From Caballeronia sp. dw_19 (lineage in GTDB: Bacteria > Pseudomonadota > Gammaproteobacteria > Burkholderiales > Burkholderiaceae): DNA of 64,000 nucleotides. How positions within the stretch are numbered: the stretch's first letter is position 1; the number at the start of each line of letters is the position of its first letter. The notes beneath the pieces were generated by a model. That model saw nothing but the letters and a program-made list of their open reading frames with translations, searched no databases and was not told the origin of the DNA. The translations under genes and the position numbers were made by a program. Of the stretch, positions 39,424 through 50,604 are shown piece after piece. The DNA is taken from NCBI RefSeq assembly GCF_018449515.1, contig NZ_JAAVUQ010000012.1:1-64000 (forward strand), written 5' to 3'.

Positions 39424-39602
39424 TGCTTACTCCTTGTCGGCCCGAGTTAGCGCGTAAGCGTTACTCGGGTCCCATGCAAAGCGGTCGATCCGAGTTAGCG
39501 TGAGCGTTACTCAGGCCCATGCAAAGCTATCGAAGTGGCGCGGGATGCTTCGTTGATTCTAAAAGCGGCCCGCGCCGCTTCAAATTTCGACCAATACGAG
39601 GA

Positions 39603-41144
39603 TCAGTAAGCGCCCGACTTCTTGAAGTCCTTCAGCGCGGTATGCAATGCGCCTTCGTCGTCCTTCGACAAGTCTTTGTTCTGTTCGATGCGATTGATCA
39701 AGTCCGTGTGCTTCGTCTTCAAGTAGTCGCGAAGACCCTTTTCAAACGGCAGCACCTGAGCAACTTCGAGATCGTCGAGGTAACCGTTGTTCGCGGCAAA
39801 CAGCGCGATCGCCAGTTCCCAAACTTGCAGCGGCTGATATTGCGGCTGCTTGAGCAATTCCGTCACGCGACGGCCGCGCTCCAGCTGCTTACGCGTAGCT
39901 TCATCCAGGTCCGATGCGAACTGCGAGAACGCAGCCAACTCACGATACTGCGCCAAGTCGGTACGAATACCGCCGGACAGCTTCTTGATGACCTTGGTCT
40001 GCGCTGCACCGCCGACTCGCGACACGGACACGCCTGCGTTAATAGCAGGACGAATACCAGCGTTGAACAAGTCGGTTTCCAGGAAGATCTGGCCGTCGGT
40101 AATCGAGATCACGTTCGTCGGAACGAATGCGGTCACGTCGCCGGCTTGCGTCTCAATGACCGGCAGCGCCGTCAGCGAACCGCTCTTGCCCTTCACTTCG
40201 CCCTTCGTGAACTTCTCAACGTAGTCTTCCGACACGCGAGCAGCACGCTCCAGCAGACGCGAGTGCAGATAGAACACGTCGCCCGGATACGCTTCACGAC
40301 CCGGCGGACGGCGCAACAACAGCGAAATCTGACGATACGCCCACGCTTGCTTGGTCAAATCGTCATACACGATCAGCGCGTCTTGACCGCGATCGCGGAA
40401 GTATTCGCCCATCGTGCAGCCGGCGTACGGTGCGAGGTATTGCATCGCAGCCGATTCCGAAGCCGAAGCCGCGACCACGATGGTGTATTCCATCGCGCCG
40501 CTTTCTTCAAGCTTGCGCACCACGTTCATGATCGACGAAGCCTTCTGGCCGATTGCAACGTAGATACAGAAGAGGTTCTTGCCCTTCTGGTTGATGATCG
40601 CGTCAATGGCCACAGCCGTCTTGCCGCACTGGCGGTCGCCAATGATCAACTCGCGCTGGCCACGGCCAACCGGCACCATTGCGTCGATGGACTTCAGACC
40701 CGTTTGAACCGGCTCCGACACGCCCTTACGCCAGATCACGCCCGGCGCAATCTTTTCGACGGCGTCGGTCATCTTTGCGTTGACCGGACCCTTGCCGTCG
40801 ATAGGCACGCCCAGAGCATCGACCACACGGCCGAGCAGTTCCGGACCTACCGGCACTTCGAGAATACGGCCCGTCGTCTTGACGATGTCGCCTTCCGAAA
40901 TGTGTTCGTATTCGCCCAAAATCACGGCGCCAACCGAATCGCGCTCGAGGTTCAGCGCGAGGCCGAAGGTATTGCCCGGGAATTCGAGCATTTCGCCCTG
41001 CATCACGTCCGACAAACCGTGAATACGCACGATACCGTCGGTCACGGAAATCACAGTGCCTTGGTTGCGAACATCGGCGCTCGCTTCCAGACCCTGGATC
41101 CGGCTCTTGATCAGCTCGCTGATCTCAGAGGGATTGAGTTGCAT
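39603..41144 (-). CDS. atpA: F1 ATP synthase alpha subunit
   Basis: The 513-aa regulatory nucleotide-binding subunit has Walker A GDRQCGKT and the conserved [17 protein letters not shown] segment. AGGAG lies just before the ATG. Order and spacing are as in other beta-proteobacteria. Confidence 0.98.
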   Translation of the reverse strand: MQLNPSEISELIKSRIQGLEASADVRNQGTVISVTDGIVRIHGLSDVMQGEMLEFPGNTFGLALNLERDSVGAVILGEYEHISEGDIVKTTGRILEVPVGPELLGRVVDALGVPIDGKGPVNAKMTDAVEKIAPGVIWRKGVSEPVQTGLKSIDAMVPVGRGQRELIIGDRQCGKTAVAIDAIINQKGKNLFCIYVAIGQKASSIMNVVRKLEESGAMEYTIVVAASASESAAMQYLAPYAGCTMGEYFRDRGQDALIVYDDLTKQAWAYRQISLLLRRPPGREAYPGDVFYLHSRLLERAARVSEDYVEKFTKGEVKGKSGSLTALPVIETQAGDVTAFVPTNVISITDGQIFLETDLFNAGIRPAINAGVSVSRVGGAAQTKVIKKLSGGIRTDLAQYRELAAFSQFASDLDEATRKQLERGRRVTELLKQPQYQPLQVWELAIALFAANNGYLDDLEVAQVLPFEKGLRDYLKTKHTDLINRIEQNKDLSKDDEGALHTALKDFKKSGAY

Positions 41145-41193
41145 TAGTCACTCCTGATAGTCAATTCTTTACGTGCGCCGGCGCAAAAGCGCG

Positions 41194-41733
41194 TCAGGCG
41201 GACAGAGCCGTCTGCATGCTGGCGAGGCGCGCGCGGACCGAGGTATCGAGTACTTCGTCGCCTACCGTCACGCGGACACCGCCAATCAGCGACTTATCGA
41301 CTTCAACGGCAGGTTTCAGCTTGCAGTGGAACTTGCGTTCGAGATTCGCGACAAGGTCGGTCAACTGTGCGCCTTCCAGCGGAAATGCGCTGACAATCAG
41401 CGCATCGGCCGCACCTTCGCGGGAATTCTTCAGCTCGTCGAACTGCACGGCAATTTCCGGCATCAGCGTCAACCGGTGGTTGTCCACCAGCATCCGCACT
41501 AAGTTCTTTGCCTCCGGCTGTTGCGCGAGCGGCGATTTCACCGCCGACAACAACAGCTCGCTGACCTGATCGCGGCTCACTTTCGGGCTCGTCGCAATGG
41601 ACAGCACTTCAGGCAGACGCGCAACCTGAGCCAGCTCCTCGACGAAGTCAGACCAGGCGGCGAGCTCACCCGCTTCGGCCACGCGGAATATGGCTTCTGC
41701 GTACGGTCGGGCGATGGTTGCAAGTTCGGCCAT
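41194..41733 (-). CDS. atpH: F1 ATP synthase delta subunit
   Basis: The 179-aa peripheral-stalk subunit opens [12 protein letters not shown] and ends with the typical D[10 protein letters not shown] ([18 protein letters not shown]) C-terminal motif. It connects F1 to the b subunits and starts 2 bases after the atpF stop. Confidence 0.97.
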   Translation of the reverse strand: MAELATIARPYAEAIFRVAEAGELAAWSDFVEELAQVARLPEVLSIATSPKVSRDQVSELLLSAVKSPLAQQPEAKNLVRMLVDNHRLTLMPEIAVQFDELKNSREGAADALIVSAFPLEGAQLTDLVANLERKFHCKLKPAVEVDKSLIGGVRVTVGDEVLDTSVRARLASMQTALSA

Positions 41734-41735
41734 GA

Positions 41736-42206
41736 TCAGAGCTCGGTTTTGAGTTGATTCAGCATATCGGCGTGAACCGATTGATCGACTTCGCGCTTCA
41801 GGATCTGCTCGGCGCCCTTCACGGCCAGCGCCGCGACTTCGCCGCGCAATGCTTCGCGCGCTTTGACGACTTGCTGTTCTGCGTCGGCCTTCGCTTGCGC
41901 AATGATGCGCGCGGCTTCAGCCTGGGCGTTAGCCTTGATTTCGTCGGCGACGGCGACTGCGCGCTTTTCAGCATCCGCAATACGCTGTTGGCCGTCGGTA
42001 CGGGCTTGCGCGAGTTCCTGGTCGACGCGCTTATGTGCGGCTTCGAGTTCGGCCTTGCCCTTTTCAGCGGCTGACAAGCCGTCGGCGATCTTCTTCGAGC
42101 GCTCATCCAGGGCGTTGATCAACGGCGGCCACACGAACTTCATCGTGAACCACGCGAGGATCAGAAACACGACCATTTGCGCAAACAGGGTTGCGTTGAG
42201 ATTCAC
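41736..42206 (-). CDS. atpF: F0 ATP synthase b subunit
   Basis: The 156-aa subunit has one N-terminal membrane helix ([19 protein letters not shown]) and a long charged coiled coil that forms the peripheral stalk. Confidence 0.97.
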   Translation of the reverse strand: MNLNATLFAQMVVFLILAWFTMKFVWPPLINALDERSKKIADGLSAAEKGKAELEAAHKRVDQELAQARTDGQQRIADAEKRAVAVADEIKANAQAEAARIIAQAKADAEQQVVKAREALRGEVAALAVKGAEQILKREVDQSVHADMLNQLKTEL

Positions 42207-42342
42207 GGTGTTTCCTTAAACGTTGCTAATCCGGAGAGTGAAACGGCAAGGCGCTTGATCGAGGGTTGCATCGATTAAGCGCCGTTGCACGTTCCGTCCT
42301 GCGCTTAGTGCCTAAAGCCTAAGCGCACACTTCCGAGGAACC

Positions 42343-42645
<303 letters not shown>

Positions 42646-42769
42646 CTAGATTTATAAAATTGAAACTCGATACGATTCTGCTGATTTTTGGTTCGCCGCT
42701 GCGTTGTTCCGCAGCGTTTTACCGAACTACTGTGAGCCTTCCCTGCTGCCTGATTGCGTTACTGAGTGC

Positions 42770-43621
42770 TTAGTGCGTGTCATGCGCCTGGCCGAGATAC
42801 ACCAGCGTCAGCATCATGAAAATGAACGCCTGCAGCAGCACGATCAGAATGTGGAAGATCGCCCAAACCGTCCCTGCAACTACGTGGCCCAAAAAGCCGA
42901 GCACAGAGGCGTCCGCGCCGAAATGCCACATGCTGCCGAGCAGCGCGATCAGCAGGAACAACAGTTCGCCTGCGTACATGTTGCCGAACAGCCGCATGCC
43001 GAGGGAAACCGTCTTGGCGACGAACTCGATGATGTTGAGTGCAAGGTTCGGGATCCACAGCAGCGGATGCGCGCCGAACGGAGCGGACAGCAGTTCGTGC
43101 ACGAAGCCGCCAGCGCCCTTGATCTTGAAGTTGTAGTAAATCATCAGCACGAACACGCCGATAGCAATGCCCAGCGTGCCATTCAGATCAGCCGTCGGGA
43201 CGATGCGCATATGCGGGAACGTCTCCGACAGACCCAGCCAGCCGATCACGCGCGTGGGCAGGTCAACCGGGATGAAGTCGAGCGAATTCATGAGCGCGAC
43301 CCACACGAACACCGTGAGGGCGAGCGGGGCGATGAAACGGCGGCTGCCGTGGACCATCGACTTCGACTGGTCTTCCACCATCTCGACCAGCATCTCGATT
43401 GCGCACTGGAAGCGACCCGGCACGCCGGACGTCGCTTTGCGAGCCGCCAGACCAAGAATCGCGATGGTGACGATGCCGCAAAGAATCGACCAGAAAAGCG
43501 TGTCGAGATTCCAGACGTGGATGTCGAAAATCGACGTCTGCTGCGACGTGGAAAGATTCTGCAAATGGTGCGCGATGTACTCCGACGGATCCATCGCGTG
43601 CGTTCCTTCGCTAGCTGCCAT
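42770..43621 (-). CDS. atpB: F0 ATP synthase a subunit
   Basis: The 283-aa membrane channel subunit has multiple helices and the conserved arginine in the [16 protein letters not shown] segment, which faces the c ring. I chose the start at 43621 ([12 protein letters not shown]) as in relatives; the internal ATG at 43594 has a better AAGGA ribosome binding site and is a real alternative. The track frame reaching 43771 is not conserved. Confidence 0.95.
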   Translation of the reverse strand: MAASEGTHAMDPSEYIAHHLQNLSTSQQTSIFDIHVWNLDTLFWSILCGIVTIAILGLAARKATSGVPGRFQCAIEMLVEMVEDQSKSMVHGSRRFIAPLALTVFVWVALMNSLDFIPVDLPTRVIGWLGLSETFPHMRIVPTADLNGTLGIAIGVFVLMIYYNFKIKGAGGFVHELLSAPFGAHPLLWIPNLALNIIEFVAKTVSLGMRLFGNMYAGELLFLLIALLGSMWHFGADASVLGFLGHVVAGTVWAIFHILIVLLQAFIFMMLTLVYLGQAHDTH

Positions 43622-43841
43622 AACTTTAAAGCCACCCAAATTGTCGAAAATCTTCCGCCGCCTGCGTGATCCTCGAGCCGCCACATGGTTGGCGGTTCGC
43701 AGGGCGCAGGCCCGCGTGCAGGACACGAAATCCGCACGTATTATTTTGCTCTGATACCGTTGGCACTTCACTTACCTGGCGCGTCAAGTCTGCGAGGTAC
43801 GTTATGTCGCGCACCTTCGCGCACCCTCTATGTCGCGCGCC

Positions 43842-44351
43842 TTATTTCCAGGCCATCGCGATCCAGTACGTCTTCAACGCGATGAGGTACGTCACCAGCA
43901 ACGGCACCCATAGCACGCCTTTGAAACCGTACGCGATCGCCACGAACATGGCGATAGTCGCGCCCATCTTGATTGCTTCGCCGATCACCCAGCTTGCGAC
44001 GGTTTCAGCGCCGCTCTTCGCTTTCAGACGTGCGGCGAACAATCCGCTAGGCACCCAGCAAATCGCCCCCCCGAGGAACGCGGACAGCGCAGCGGCACCC
44101 GGTGGACTGTAGAACAGCCACCATGCCAACGTCGCACACAGGGACAAAACCATTTGCGCCGCCACGACCTTGAACGGCGTGACACGCGATGGACGACTCA
44201 CTCCGGGACCAAACAGCGTCTCCGCCTCTGTCCGCGTAAGCGGAACAGTCTTGTTATCTTGTGCTTCGGCGTCCCACGAATCGTCGAATGGATGATCCGA
44301 TGCGTGGCGCGACTGACCAGAAGAAGTGGTGGTGGACGTTGAACTGGACAT
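43842..44351 (-). CDS. atpI: ATP synthase subunit I
   Basis: The product is about 169 aa, with a polar N-terminus and four predicted membrane helices in the C-terminal two thirds. AtpI helps assembly of the c ring. Its location as first gene of the atp operon supports the call. The start is uncertain: 44351 is chosen, an ATG at 44438 is another. A 220-base gap to atpB carries a GC-rich imperfect hairpin (CCGCCA/TGGCGG near 43678-43694). Confidence 0.8.
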   Translation of the reverse strand: MSSSTSTTTSSGQSRHASDHPFDDSWDAEAQDNKTVPLTRTEAETLFGPGVSRPSRVTPFKVVAAQMVLSLCATLAWWLFYSPPGAAALSAFLGGAICWVPSGLFAARLKAKSGAETVASWVIGEAIKMGATIAMFVAIAYGFKGVLWVPLLVTYLIALKTYWIAMAWK

Positions 44352-44752
44352 CTTGTGTCCGGTCAAATCAGCGGCAGGGCGTGAATCGCGCCCATCTTGC
44401 CCGCCTTCCGGCGCTCGATCCTGCTCTCGCACCGCCATCACACATCTCACTAAAGTCAGTTACAGCCTACGCATTTACCGCTCGTTCATGGCTGGATTCA
44501 ACCACATACTTACGTTGCGCTTTCGGAGTCGCCAAGCTGATAAATCCGGGGGATTGTAAGCGATTGTTGTCACAGATTCAATAGCTTAGGGCCATCAAAA
44601 AACAAGCGGACGAGCCTTAAAAACACGTCTCTGAAAGGAGATTTCGCTTGTACCGACAAAGAGTTTGATTAACGCCGGATGCGCACCGGTTTCACGTCGT
44701 TTTTCAGCAGGACACGGATTCGCATTGCGTGCGCCGCATCATTTTTATCTGA
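44352..44752. other. Intergenic region upstream of the atp operon
   Basis: The region between the transporter gene end and atpI holds the atp promoter at 44553-44581. No other gene is supported. Confidence 0.5.
44553..44581 (-). promoter_or_regulatory. Probable atp operon promoter
   Basis: On the minus strand TTGAAT (44576-44581) and TACAAT (44553-44558) are 17 bases apart. It lies about 200 bases upstream of atpI, with a long leader. Confidence 0.6.
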
Positions 44753-45892
44753 TTAAACGAGCCATGCTCCGACGGCCGCCGCGACGATCCAGAATGGAAT
44801 GGAGATGAGGTGAAACGGACCCCACATGCCGCGTTCGCCCGATAGTCGAACGGCGATCAGATTGGCAAGCGAACCAATCGCAATGCCAAATCCACCTACG
44901 CTCACGCCGAATGCCAACGCTCGCCAGTCTTTCGAAAACTCCGCGAGCATGATCGCGGCCGGCACGTTGCTGATTCCCTGGGACAACACGGCGCCGGCCG
45001 CGTACGCCTTGAGTGGCGAATCGAGGCCCAGGCTTGCTATTGCGTGATGCACCCACGGCAATGCGGCCACGCTGCGCAGCACGATGAACATCAGCACGAA
45101 GATCAGCAGCAGCAACCAGTCGATCTTCAGCACGACGTGACGTCGCCACAAGAGGAAGCCCACCGCGACAGCGGTCAGGCCGATGCCGGCGTAATGGGCA
45201 TCGGCGAGAACGACGAACGCGATGAACGCAATGCCCGCTACCGCGCAGAGAGGGATATCGACGGAATGCGCTTCGGTATCGCCGGAAAGATCGAGCGGCT
45301 TGTCGTGGAACATCACCGCGGCTAACGCGTAAAGCATCACCATGAGCACCGCGCACAACGGCAGCAGCGCCCACACGAATCCGCCGAAGGACACGCCGCT
45401 CGTCTGCCAGAGGAACAGGTTCTGAGGGTTGCCGAGCGGTGTCAGGATCGACCCGGCATTTACGGCGATCGCGATGAAGATCACTAGCCGCTTGATGGGA
45501 AGCGGCGCGAGTTTATGCAGCGATAAAGTCAAAGGCACGACGGCGAACAACGCGACGTCGTTGGTGAGCAAAGTCGAGAGCACTGCAGCGAGGCCGATCA
45601 GCAGAAACGCGAGCCCGCGTTCGCCGTGAATTCGATGTACAACGCGGTGCGCCATCCACATCAGGAAACCCGACAGCTCGACCGCCTTGGTCAACATCAG
45701 CAAGCCGGCAAGCGTCAGCACGGTCTGCCAGTCGATCAACGCGGGTAACGACGCCCACGGCTTGGGATGCAGCACCTGCAACGCGATGAGCGCGACCAAC
45801 AGGATCGCCAGCACGGGCTCTTTGGTGACAAGCGCCCAGGCTTTCGCCCAAGGATTGGTTCGTAAGCGTTTGGAGCCCGCTGGCGACTGCAT
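44753..45892 (-). CDS. ArsB/NhaD-superfamily ion transporter (SLC13/CitM-like)
   Basis: The 379-aa membrane protein has about ten predicted helices and the paired hairpin motifs of this superfamily, one with LSTLLTNDVALFAVVPLT and NAGSILTPLGNPQNLFLW, the second with SQGISNVPAAIMLAEF and GIAIGSLANLIAV. It would move an anion, dicarboxylate or Na+/H+; the substrate is unknown. It begins 6 bases after the parB stop, so it may be cotranscribed with parAB. Confidence 0.82.
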   Translation of the reverse strand: MQSPAGSKRLRTNPWAKAWALVTKEPVLAILLVALIALQVLHPKPWASLPALIDWQTVLTLAGLLMLTKAVELSGFLMWMAHRVVHRIHGERGLAFLLIGLAAVLSTLLTNDVALFAVVPLTLSLHKLAPLPIKRLVIFIAIAVNAGSILTPLGNPQNLFLWQTSGVSFGGFVWALLPLCAVLMVMLYALAAVMFHDKPLDLSGDTEAHSVDIPLCAVAGIAFIAFVVLADAHYAGIGLTAVAVGFLLWRRHVVLKIDWLLLLIFVLMFIVLRSVAALPWVHHAIASLGLDSPLKAYAAGAVLSQGISNVPAAIMLAEFSKDWRALAFGVSVGGFGIAIGSLANLIAVRLSGERGMWGPFHLISIPFWIVAAAVGAWLV

Positions 45893-45898
45893 CGCGGC

Positions 45899-46828
45899 TT
45901 ATGCCTGCGCTGCGGATGCGTTGTCCGTGGTTGTCGGTTTGCCATTGACGGCGCCGGTACGCAGACGTCCCAAAATGCCTTCGAGCGCATCGAGATCGCC
46001 GAAATCAATCTGCAGCTTGCCGCGCCCTCGCCCGCCCATCTTGATCTTCACGTTCGCCGACAACAGGTCGGACAATTCCTCTTCGAGCCGGCGCGTGTCA
46101 CGGCCACCATCGTTCGCGACGCGCGCTTTCGTCGCGGGCGCTTCTTTGGTCGTCGATGAAACCAGCTTCTCGGTCTCGCGCACCGACATGCGCTTGTTGA
46201 CCACCTGGTTGGCCAACTGGATCTGCGTGGCGGCATCGACGGCAAGTAGCGCGCGGGCGTGACCCATGTCGAGATCGCCCGCGAGCAGCATGGTTTGAAC
46301 CGGCGTAGCCAGGTTCAGCAGGCGTAGCAAATTCGATACGGCACTACGCGAACGCCCGACCGATTCGGCCGCTTGCTCGTGCGTGAAATCGAATTCATCG
46401 AGCAGGCGCTGGATGCCCTGCGCCTCTTCCAGCGGATTCAAATCCTCGCGCTGAATGTTTTCGATCAGCGCCATGGCCGCTGCGGCCTGATCCGGCACGT
46501 TCTTCACAAGCACCGGCACTTCTTCAAGGCCAGCCAATTTCGCCGCACGGAAGCGCCGCTCGCCGGCAATGATTTCGTACCGGTCGTTGCCGATCGAACG
46601 CACGAGGATCGGCTGCATCACGCCCTGCGCGCGGATGCTGGCCGCGAGTTCCTGCAGCGCGCCTTCGTCCATTCGCGTACGCGGCTGGTACTTGCCGGCT
46701 TGCATCGAGTCGAGGCGTAGAACGTTCGGCAGGCCTTCGCTGCGCACGGCCTCGGTGATATCCGAGCTTCCGCCCAGCAGGGCCTCCAGACCGCGCCCAA
46801 GGCCCTTCTTCTTCATCGTTGCGTTCAT
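45899..46828 (-). CDS. parB: Chromosome partitioning protein ParB
   Basis: The 309-aa protein has the Ala/Gly-rich start GLGRGLEALLGG, the CTP-binding GERRFRAAKLAGL box, the helix-turn-helix EQAAESVGRSRSAVSNLLRLL that reads parS, and a C-terminal dimer domain. It binds the parS sites near mnmG and spreads as a clamp. GAGGAAG favours the ATG at 46828 over that at 46849. Confidence 0.96.
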   Translation of the reverse strand: MNATMKKKGLGRGLEALLGGSSDITEAVRSEGLPNVLRLDSMQAGKYQPRTRMDEGALQELAASIRAQGVMQPILVRSIGNDRYEIIAGERRFRAAKLAGLEEVPVLVKNVPDQAAAAMALIENIQREDLNPLEEAQGIQRLLDEFDFTHEQAAESVGRSRSAVSNLLRLLNLATPVQTMLLAGDLDMGHARALLAVDAATQIQLANQVVNKRMSVRETEKLVSSTTKEAPATKARVANDGGRDTRRLEEELSDLLSANVKIKMGGRGRGKLQIDFGDLDALEGILGRLRTGAVNGKPTTTDNASAAQA

Positions 46829-46865
46829 CTTGCTTCCTCGTTCTGCCATCTTGACGCTGTGTCCG

Positions 46866-47636
46866 TTAAAGCGCGCGTACGCGCTCGATCATTTCCGTAC
46901 CGAACTGGATATACGCCTGCGCGCCACGCGATGCCCGGTCAAACACGACACCCGGCAAACCGTAACTGGGCGCTTCGGCCAGACGGACGTTGCGGGGAAT
47001 GACGACGTCGAAGAGCTTGTCACCGAAATGCTGTTTCAGTTGATCCGATACCTGCTGCTGCAACGTAATGCGAGGATCGAACATGACGCGCAACAATCCG
47101 ATCACCTTCAAGTCGCGGTTGAGATTCGCGTGGACCTGCTTGATCGTGTTGACGAGGTCGGACAGACCTTCCAGCGCGAAATACTCGCACTGCATCGGGA
47201 TGACCACGCCGTGGGCGGCGCACAAACCGTTCAGCGTGAGCAAGGACAAAGCAGGCGGGCAATCAATGAGGATGAAATCGTAATCGGCTTGGACTTCCGT
47301 CAAAGCCTTGCGCAGCACGCGTTCGCGGTTTTCCACGCCGACCAGTTCCACTTCGGCGCCCGCCAGTTCGCGGTTAGCCGGCAAGACGTCGTAGCCGACC
47401 GCGTCCGTACGAGTACGCGCCTCAAGCACGGTCACTCCGTTGACCAGTACGTCGTACACGGTGTTCTCGACGGCGGCTTTGTCGACGCCGCTTCCCATGG
47501 TGGCGTTGCCCTGCGGGTCCAGGTCGACTAGCAAGACGCGCTGGTCGAGCGCCGCCAGACTCGCCGCGAGGTTGACTGCTGTCGTCGTCTTTCCGACGCC
47601 GCCCTTCTGGTTCGCGACGCAGAAGATTTTTGCCAT
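46866..47636 (-). CDS. parA: Chromosome partitioning ATPase ParA
   Basis: The 256-aa deviant-Walker ATPase has KGGVGKTT at 11-18, DLDPQGNATMGSG and DCPPALSLLT. It moves ParB-parS complexes along the nucleoid. The start at 47636 (MAKIFCVANQ) matches relatives; 22 upstream in-frame codons overlap rsmG and are excluded. Confidence 0.96.
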   Translation of the reverse strand: MAKIFCVANQKGGVGKTTTAVNLAASLAALDQRVLLVDLDPQGNATMGSGVDKAAVENTVYDVLVNGVTVLEARTRTDAVGYDVLPANRELAGAEVELVGVENRERVLRKALTEVQADYDFILIDCPPALSLLTLNGLCAAHGVVIPMQCEYFALEGLSDLVNTIKQVHANLNRDLKVIGLLRVMFDPRITLQQQVSDQLKQHFGDKLFDVVIPRNVRLAEAPSYGLPGVVFDRASRGAQAYIQFGTEMIERVRAL

Positions 47637-47698
47637 CGTGATGTGTCCCTTCTTTCCTGACTGGATTTCAGGCGCGCGTGAGATGTCGACTGCAGTGT

Positions 47699-48379
47699 TC
47701 AATGTGGGGCCGCTCCGATTTCAATTTCGATCAGGTGGCGCTCGGCGTCGAGCATGGGCACGCGGAGGCGTTCGATACAGCAGACTTTCGTGTCGGCGGG
47801 AAGGCGAGCAATCTCGGCATCCGGCCTGATTCCTTTCATCGCCCAGATGCGGCCGTTGCCGGCAACCAGATGACGCGCAAGTGTAACGAAGTCAGAGAGC
47901 TCTGCGAACGCGCGCGAGACGATTACATCGAAAAGACCTGGGACTTCTATACCGGGGTGCAGATTTTCGACACGCCCTGTCACGACCGACAAGTTGATCA
48001 GTCCGAGTTGCAACTTAGCCTGGGATTGGAAGGCCGTTTTCTTGTGAACGATGTCGTTCAGCGTGACTTGCCAGTCGGGCAGGACGATCGCCATGACGAT
48101 CCCCGGCAGGCCACCGCCCGAGCCAACATCGAGCGCAGACTGAGGCCCGGTGCGGCGTGTGATAAACGGGATGATCGCGAGAGAATCAAGAATGTGCTGG
48201 ATCAGCATCTGGCGCGGATCGCGAATCGCGGTCAGGTTGTAGACTGCATTCCACTTACCAAGCAGGGCCACGTAGTCGAGCAACTTCTGGCGCTGCGCGT
48301 CCGTGACGGCAATGCCGAGTTGCTCGATTCCTTCGTTTAGAAGCTTTTGTAGTCCGGCGTCCCCGGCGTCACGCTGCAT
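47699..48379 (-). CDS. rsmG: 16S rRNA (guanine-527-N7)-methyltransferase
   Basis: The 226-aa SAM-dependent methyltransferase has the [18 protein letters not shown] motif I and [11 protein letters not shown]. It methylates G527 of 16S rRNA. Its ATG overlaps the mnmG stop (TGATG). A GTG immediately upstream would add one residue. Confidence 0.96.
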   Translation of the reverse strand: MQRDAGDAGLQKLLNEGIEQLGIAVTDAQRQKLLDYVALLGKWNAVYNLTAIRDPRQMLIQHILDSLAIIPFITRRTGPQSALDVGSGGGLPGIVMAIVLPDWQVTLNDIVHKKTAFQSQAKLQLGLINLSVVTGRVENLHPGIEVPGLFDVIVSRAFAELSDFVTLARHLVAGNGRIWAMKGIRPDAEIARLPADTKVCCIERLRVPMLDAERHLIEIEIGAAPH

Positions 48380-50358
48380 CACGAGACGGAGCGAGCGCTG
48401 CCACGCCCGGCCCTGTTATTTCCGGCTGCTACCTGACCTGCGGCGCTGTCGCGTCGGCCCAACGCCCGCTTGAGGTGAACCATGAGCAAGGAAATGGTAG
48501 CCGGCGTAATACCCGAAATACGCGATGCCTGGCCAATCGTCTCCGGGCGGTGCTGGATCAGTTTCTGGCGAGCCTCAAAGGACAATCCGCGCACTTCTGC
48601 GTAATCGAATCCTTCCGGCAAACGCGTATTTTCGTGCGTCCCGTTGCGCTCAATCTCACCAGCCTGACGGTCAATGTAGCCCTGATACTTCACCGCGATC
48701 TCGATCTGCTCTTCGATTTGGCCGAGCAAAACCGGATCTTGGGCCAGCGGTGTTTCCGGACCGGAGGTGTGATTCCGCAATGCGCAAACGTCCGCATAGG
48801 TGACACCCGGTCGCCGCAATAAATCCGCCAAGCTGTATTCGTGGTCAATCGGCTTACCGAGTAGTGCGATAGCTTCTTCTACGGGCAGCGTTTTAGGGTT
48901 AACCCAAGTCGATTTCAGGCGCTGTGTTTCACGTGAAACAGCATCGCGCTTTTCGTTGAAAACGCTCCAGCGGGCGTCATCCACCAAGCCCAGCGCCCTG
49001 CCCGCTTCGGTCAAACGCATATCGGCATTGTCTTCACGCAGCGACAGGCGGTATTCCGCGCGGCTAGTGAACATGCGGTATGGCTCCGACACCCCTTGGG
49101 TGACCAGATCGTCGACCAAAACACCCAGATATGCTTCATCACGACGGGGACACCACGCATCCTTGCCGCTGACTTGTAATGCTGCGTTGAGACCCGCGAG
49201 CAAGCCCTGTGCAGCCGCTTCCTCGTAGCCGGTTGTGCCGTTGATCTGTCCTGCGAAGAACAGCCCACCAATCGCTTTGGTTTCCAACGACGCCTTCAGC
49301 GCTCGTGGATCGAAGTAATCGTATTCAATCGCGTAGCCCGGTCGCAGAATGTGCGCGTGCTCCAATCCCTTCATGGAACGAACTAATTCGAGCTGAACAT
49401 CGAAGGGCAAGCTCGTAGAAATGCCGTTCGGATAGAACTCGTTCGTCGTCAGGCCTTCCGGTTCCAAAAAGATTTGATGCGAATCCTTGGACGCAAAGCG
49501 GTGAATCTTGTCTTCTATCGACGGACAATAGCGCGGCCCGACGCCTTCGATAACGCCTGTGTACATTGGCGAACGGTCGAGGCCGGCCCGAATGATGTCA
49601 TGCGTACGCTCGTTGGTATGCGTCACCCAGCACGGCACTTGCCGCGGATGCTGTTCAACGCGACCGAGGAACGAGAACACGGGGACCGGATCGAGATCGC
49701 CGGGTTGCTCTTCGAGCTTCGAATAATCGATGGTCCTGCCATCAATCCGCGGCGGGGTGCCCGTTTTTAACCGACCCTGCGGAAGTTGAAGCTCCTTCAG
49801 CCGCGCCGACAAGGACACGGCCGCCGGGTCACCTGCCCTGCCGCCCGTGTAGTTGTTCAAACCCACGTGAATCTTTCCGTCGAGGAAAGTGCCGGCCGTC
49901 AACACGACCGCTTTCGCGCGGAATTTCACGCCGACCTGAGTCACGGCACCGACAACGCGGTCGCCTTCGACGATCAAATCGTCCACTGCTTGCTGGAACA
50001 ACCAAAGATTGGGCTGATTTTCAAGTCGATGCCGAATCGCTTGTTTGTACAAAACGCGATCCGCTTGCGCCCGCGTAGCACGGACTGCCGGCCCTTTCGA
50101 TGAGTTCAGAATCCGAAACTGGATGCCCGCTTCATCGGTTGCCGCGGCCATTGCGCCGCCCAGCGCATCGATTTCCTTGACCAAATGGCCCTTTCCAATC
50201 CCGCCGATAGAGGGATTGCAGCTCATTTGACCGAGTGTTTCGATGTTATGGGTCAACAAAAGCGTCGCCGCACCCGTTCGGGCCGAGGCTAAAGCGGCTT
50301 CAGTTCCAGCGTGACCGCCACCTACGACGATCACATCGAATTCAGTTGGATAAAGCAT
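48379..50358 (-). CDS. mnmG: tRNA uridine 5-carboxymethylaminomethyl modification enzyme MnmG
   Basis: The 659-aa FAD enzyme works with MnmE to modify U34 of certain tRNAs. It has the dinucleotide motif [12 protein letters not shown], the [14 protein letters not shown] block, and [16 protein letters not shown]. The start at 50358 matches relatives. An in-frame extension to 50481 would begin MFHVKH, which is simply a parS site read as protein. A perfect parS lies inside this gene. Confidence 0.97.
   Translation of the reverse strand: MLYPTEFDVIVVGGGHAGTEAALASARTGAATLLLTHNIETLGQMSCNPSIGGIGKGHLVKEIDALGGAMAAATDEAGIQFRILNSSKGPAVRATRAQADRVLYKQAIRHRLENQPNLWLFQQAVDDLIVEGDRVVGAVTQVGVKFRAKAVVLTAGTFLDGKIHVGLNNYTGGRAGDPAAVSLSARLKELQLPQGRLKTGTPPRIDGRTIDYSKLEEQPGDLDPVPVFSFLGRVEQHPRQVPCWVTHTNERTHDIIRAGLDRSPMYTGVIEGVGPRYCPSIEDKIHRFASKDSHQIFLEPEGLTTNEFYPNGISTSLPFDVQLELVRSMKGLEHAHILRPGYAIEYDYFDPRALKASLETKAIGGLFFAGQINGTTGYEEAAAQGLLAGLNAALQVSGKDAWCPRRDEAYLGVLVDDLVTQGVSEPYRMFTSRAEYRLSLREDNADMRLTEAGRALGLVDDARWSVFNEKRDAVSRETQRLKSTWVNPKTLPVEEAIALLGKPIDHEYSLADLLRRPGVTYADVCALRNHTSGPETPLAQDPVLLGQIEEQIEIAVKYQGYIDRQAGEIERNGTHENTRLPEGFDYAEVRGLSFEARQKLIQHRPETIGQASRISGITPATISLLMVHLKRALGRRDSAAGQVAAGNNRAGRGSARSVS
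48925..48940. promoter_or_regulatory. parS site inside mnmG
   Basis: A perfect 16-base ParB binding palindrome, TGTTTCACGTGAAACA. It reads as part of the mnmG codons (…VSRETQR), so the site and protein are both preserved. Confidence 0.93.
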
Positions 50359-50464
50359 GGGTTCCCGCGCGAGGTGGCGGACCTTCAAAAGAGATATCGA
50401 AGAATTATAGCCGGTTAGCTTTTGTCGAGATTCAGGCCAAACGGCCAACGCGAAAAAAATGGCA

Positions 50465-50480
50465 TGTTTCACGTGAAACA
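50465..50480. promoter_or_regulatory. parS site upstream of mnmG
   Basis: A second perfect copy of TGTTTCACGTGAAACA, about 107 bases before the mnmG start, flanked by ATG/CAT that extends the palindrome. Confidence 0.95.
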
Positions 50481-50570
50481 TGCCATCAAAATTCGTTGGA
50501 ATTCAAAGTCGTACCGAGAATCTGTAGATCGCGCAGAAATTCATTAACAACCGCTTAACGCAAAAAATCG

Positions 50571-50586
50571 TGTTTCACGTGAAACA
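50571..50586. promoter_or_regulatory. parS site between mnmG and livF
   Basis: A third perfect copy of TGTTTCACGTGAAACA, 19 bases past the livF stop codon. Two weaker relatives are within the next genes (near 51101 and 51881). Confidence 0.95.
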
Positions 50587-50604
50587 CGTTGAGCTGTAAC
50601 CGCG

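Noticed and set aside
50359-50481. A 41-residue N-terminal extension of MnmG beginning MFHVKH
   Set aside because: MFHVKH is the translation of a parS palindrome; the conserved protein begins [15 protein letters not shown] at 50358.
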